DNA of 40,696 nucleotides from an uncultured bacterium (GTDB lineage Bacteria > Patescibacteriota > Minisyncoccia > Phycocordibacterales > UBA2100), in NCBI GenBank assembly GCA_903824595.1, contig CAIJXH010000004.1, positions 1 through 40,696 of the forward strand, read 5' to 3'. A model generated the notes under the pieces. It was given only the letters and a program-made list of their open reading frames with translations. It was not told the DNA's origin and ran no database searches. Shown piece after piece: positions 40,588 to 40,696 of this stretch; within the stretch, counting starts at the first letter, position 1; the number at the start of each line of letters is the position of its first letter. The translations under genes were made by a program, and so were the position numbers.

Positions 40588-40696
40588 TTAGTTAGCCGTT
40601 GACGTGCTGATAATGGTGTTTGATGACGACGCGCTGATCGGCGTCACGGTAATTCCAGAAGAAGATTGCGGGGCATAGCGCAACCCGCGAGCAAGT
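40588..40696 (-). CDS. C-terminal end of an unidentified protein, cut by window edge
   Basis: 35 codons are visible in frame with a TAA at 40588-40590, 9 bases before nusG. The residues (LARGLRYAPQ, then a Ser/Thr-rich end) do not resemble the hydrophobic end of SecE, the usual nusG neighbour, unless this is a C-terminal extension of SecE. A second frame (stop at 40592) is also open, so the assignment is weak. Confidence 0.35.
   Translation of the reverse strand, partial: LARGLRYAPQSSSGITVTPISASSSNTIISTSTAN

Noticed and set aside
1-40696. CRISPR array
   Set aside because: No regularly spaced direct repeats were found on reading through the window.

Overview
The window looks like a chromosomal segment of a Candidate Phyla Radiation (Patescibacteria) bacterium, most likely a Parcubacteria-type lineage. 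The grounds are: no rpmD (uL30) between rpsE and rplO, a DUF5652 small membrane protein, compact enzymes (RecO without its C-terminal domain, pyruvate kinase without B and C domains), almost no Shine-Dalgarno sequences, and gene gaps of a few bases. Genes stop freely at TGA, so the code is the standard one. No search was run; the lineage call is inference.

Layout. 1-1110: a large serine recombinase running off the left edge, preceded by about 300 bases rich in small palindromes that read in frame into a short unknown gene (1107-1751). 1811-4111: shortened pyruvate kinase, D-2-hydroxyacid dehydrogenase, DUF5652 protein, a tiny acidic protein. 4199-4358: a palindromic block between 11-base direct repeats, upstream of recG. 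6548-9329: secreted PKD/peptidoglycan-binding protein, tRNA-Ile(UAU), malic enzyme. 9342-11394: divergent pyrB and pyrC. 11405-14353: ftsH, smpB, tmRNA. 14419-17622: short-chain dehydrogenase, GNAT, anchored thermonuclease, M15 peptidase. 17670-18842: infC-rpmI-rplT. 18912-23235: SLOG/LOG protein, a probable structured ncRNA, ndk, a large TraD/VirB4-like ATPase. 23365-29391 (minus strand): a partial spc operon rpsN-rpsH-rplF-rplR-rpsE-rplO-secY-gmk-adk-map plus a small membrane protein. 29562-34736: recO followed by an accessory stretch (unknown genes, a PIN-like protein, a DNA methyltransferase remnant, an S66 carboxypeptidase, a zinc-ribbon protein, a methyltransferase). 34753-40696: ileS, argS, rplK, a tiny ORF, nusG and the tail of another gene.

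The genes form a housekeeping core: translation (ribosomal proteins, IF3, two tRNA synthetases, SmpB/tmRNA), secretion (SecY), nucleotide metabolism (Adk, Gmk, Ndk, PyrB, PyrC), small-carbon metabolism (malic enzyme, pyruvate kinase-like, dehydrogenase), recombination (RecG, RecO) and envelope proteins. Two regions look acquired or decaying: the left edge and 30.1-34.7 kb.

The strongest general signal is promoter architecture. At least ten genes have an extended -10 box (TGN followed by TATAGT, TATACT, TATAAT or TACAAT) ending 6 to 10 bases before the start codon, which implies leaderless or nearly leaderless mRNAs. The other main points for a second look are the ncRNA at 19643-19797, the palindromic block upstream of recG, the 25-codon tmRNA tag, a P-loop Lys to Glu change in Gmk, and the B-domain-less pyruvate kinase.
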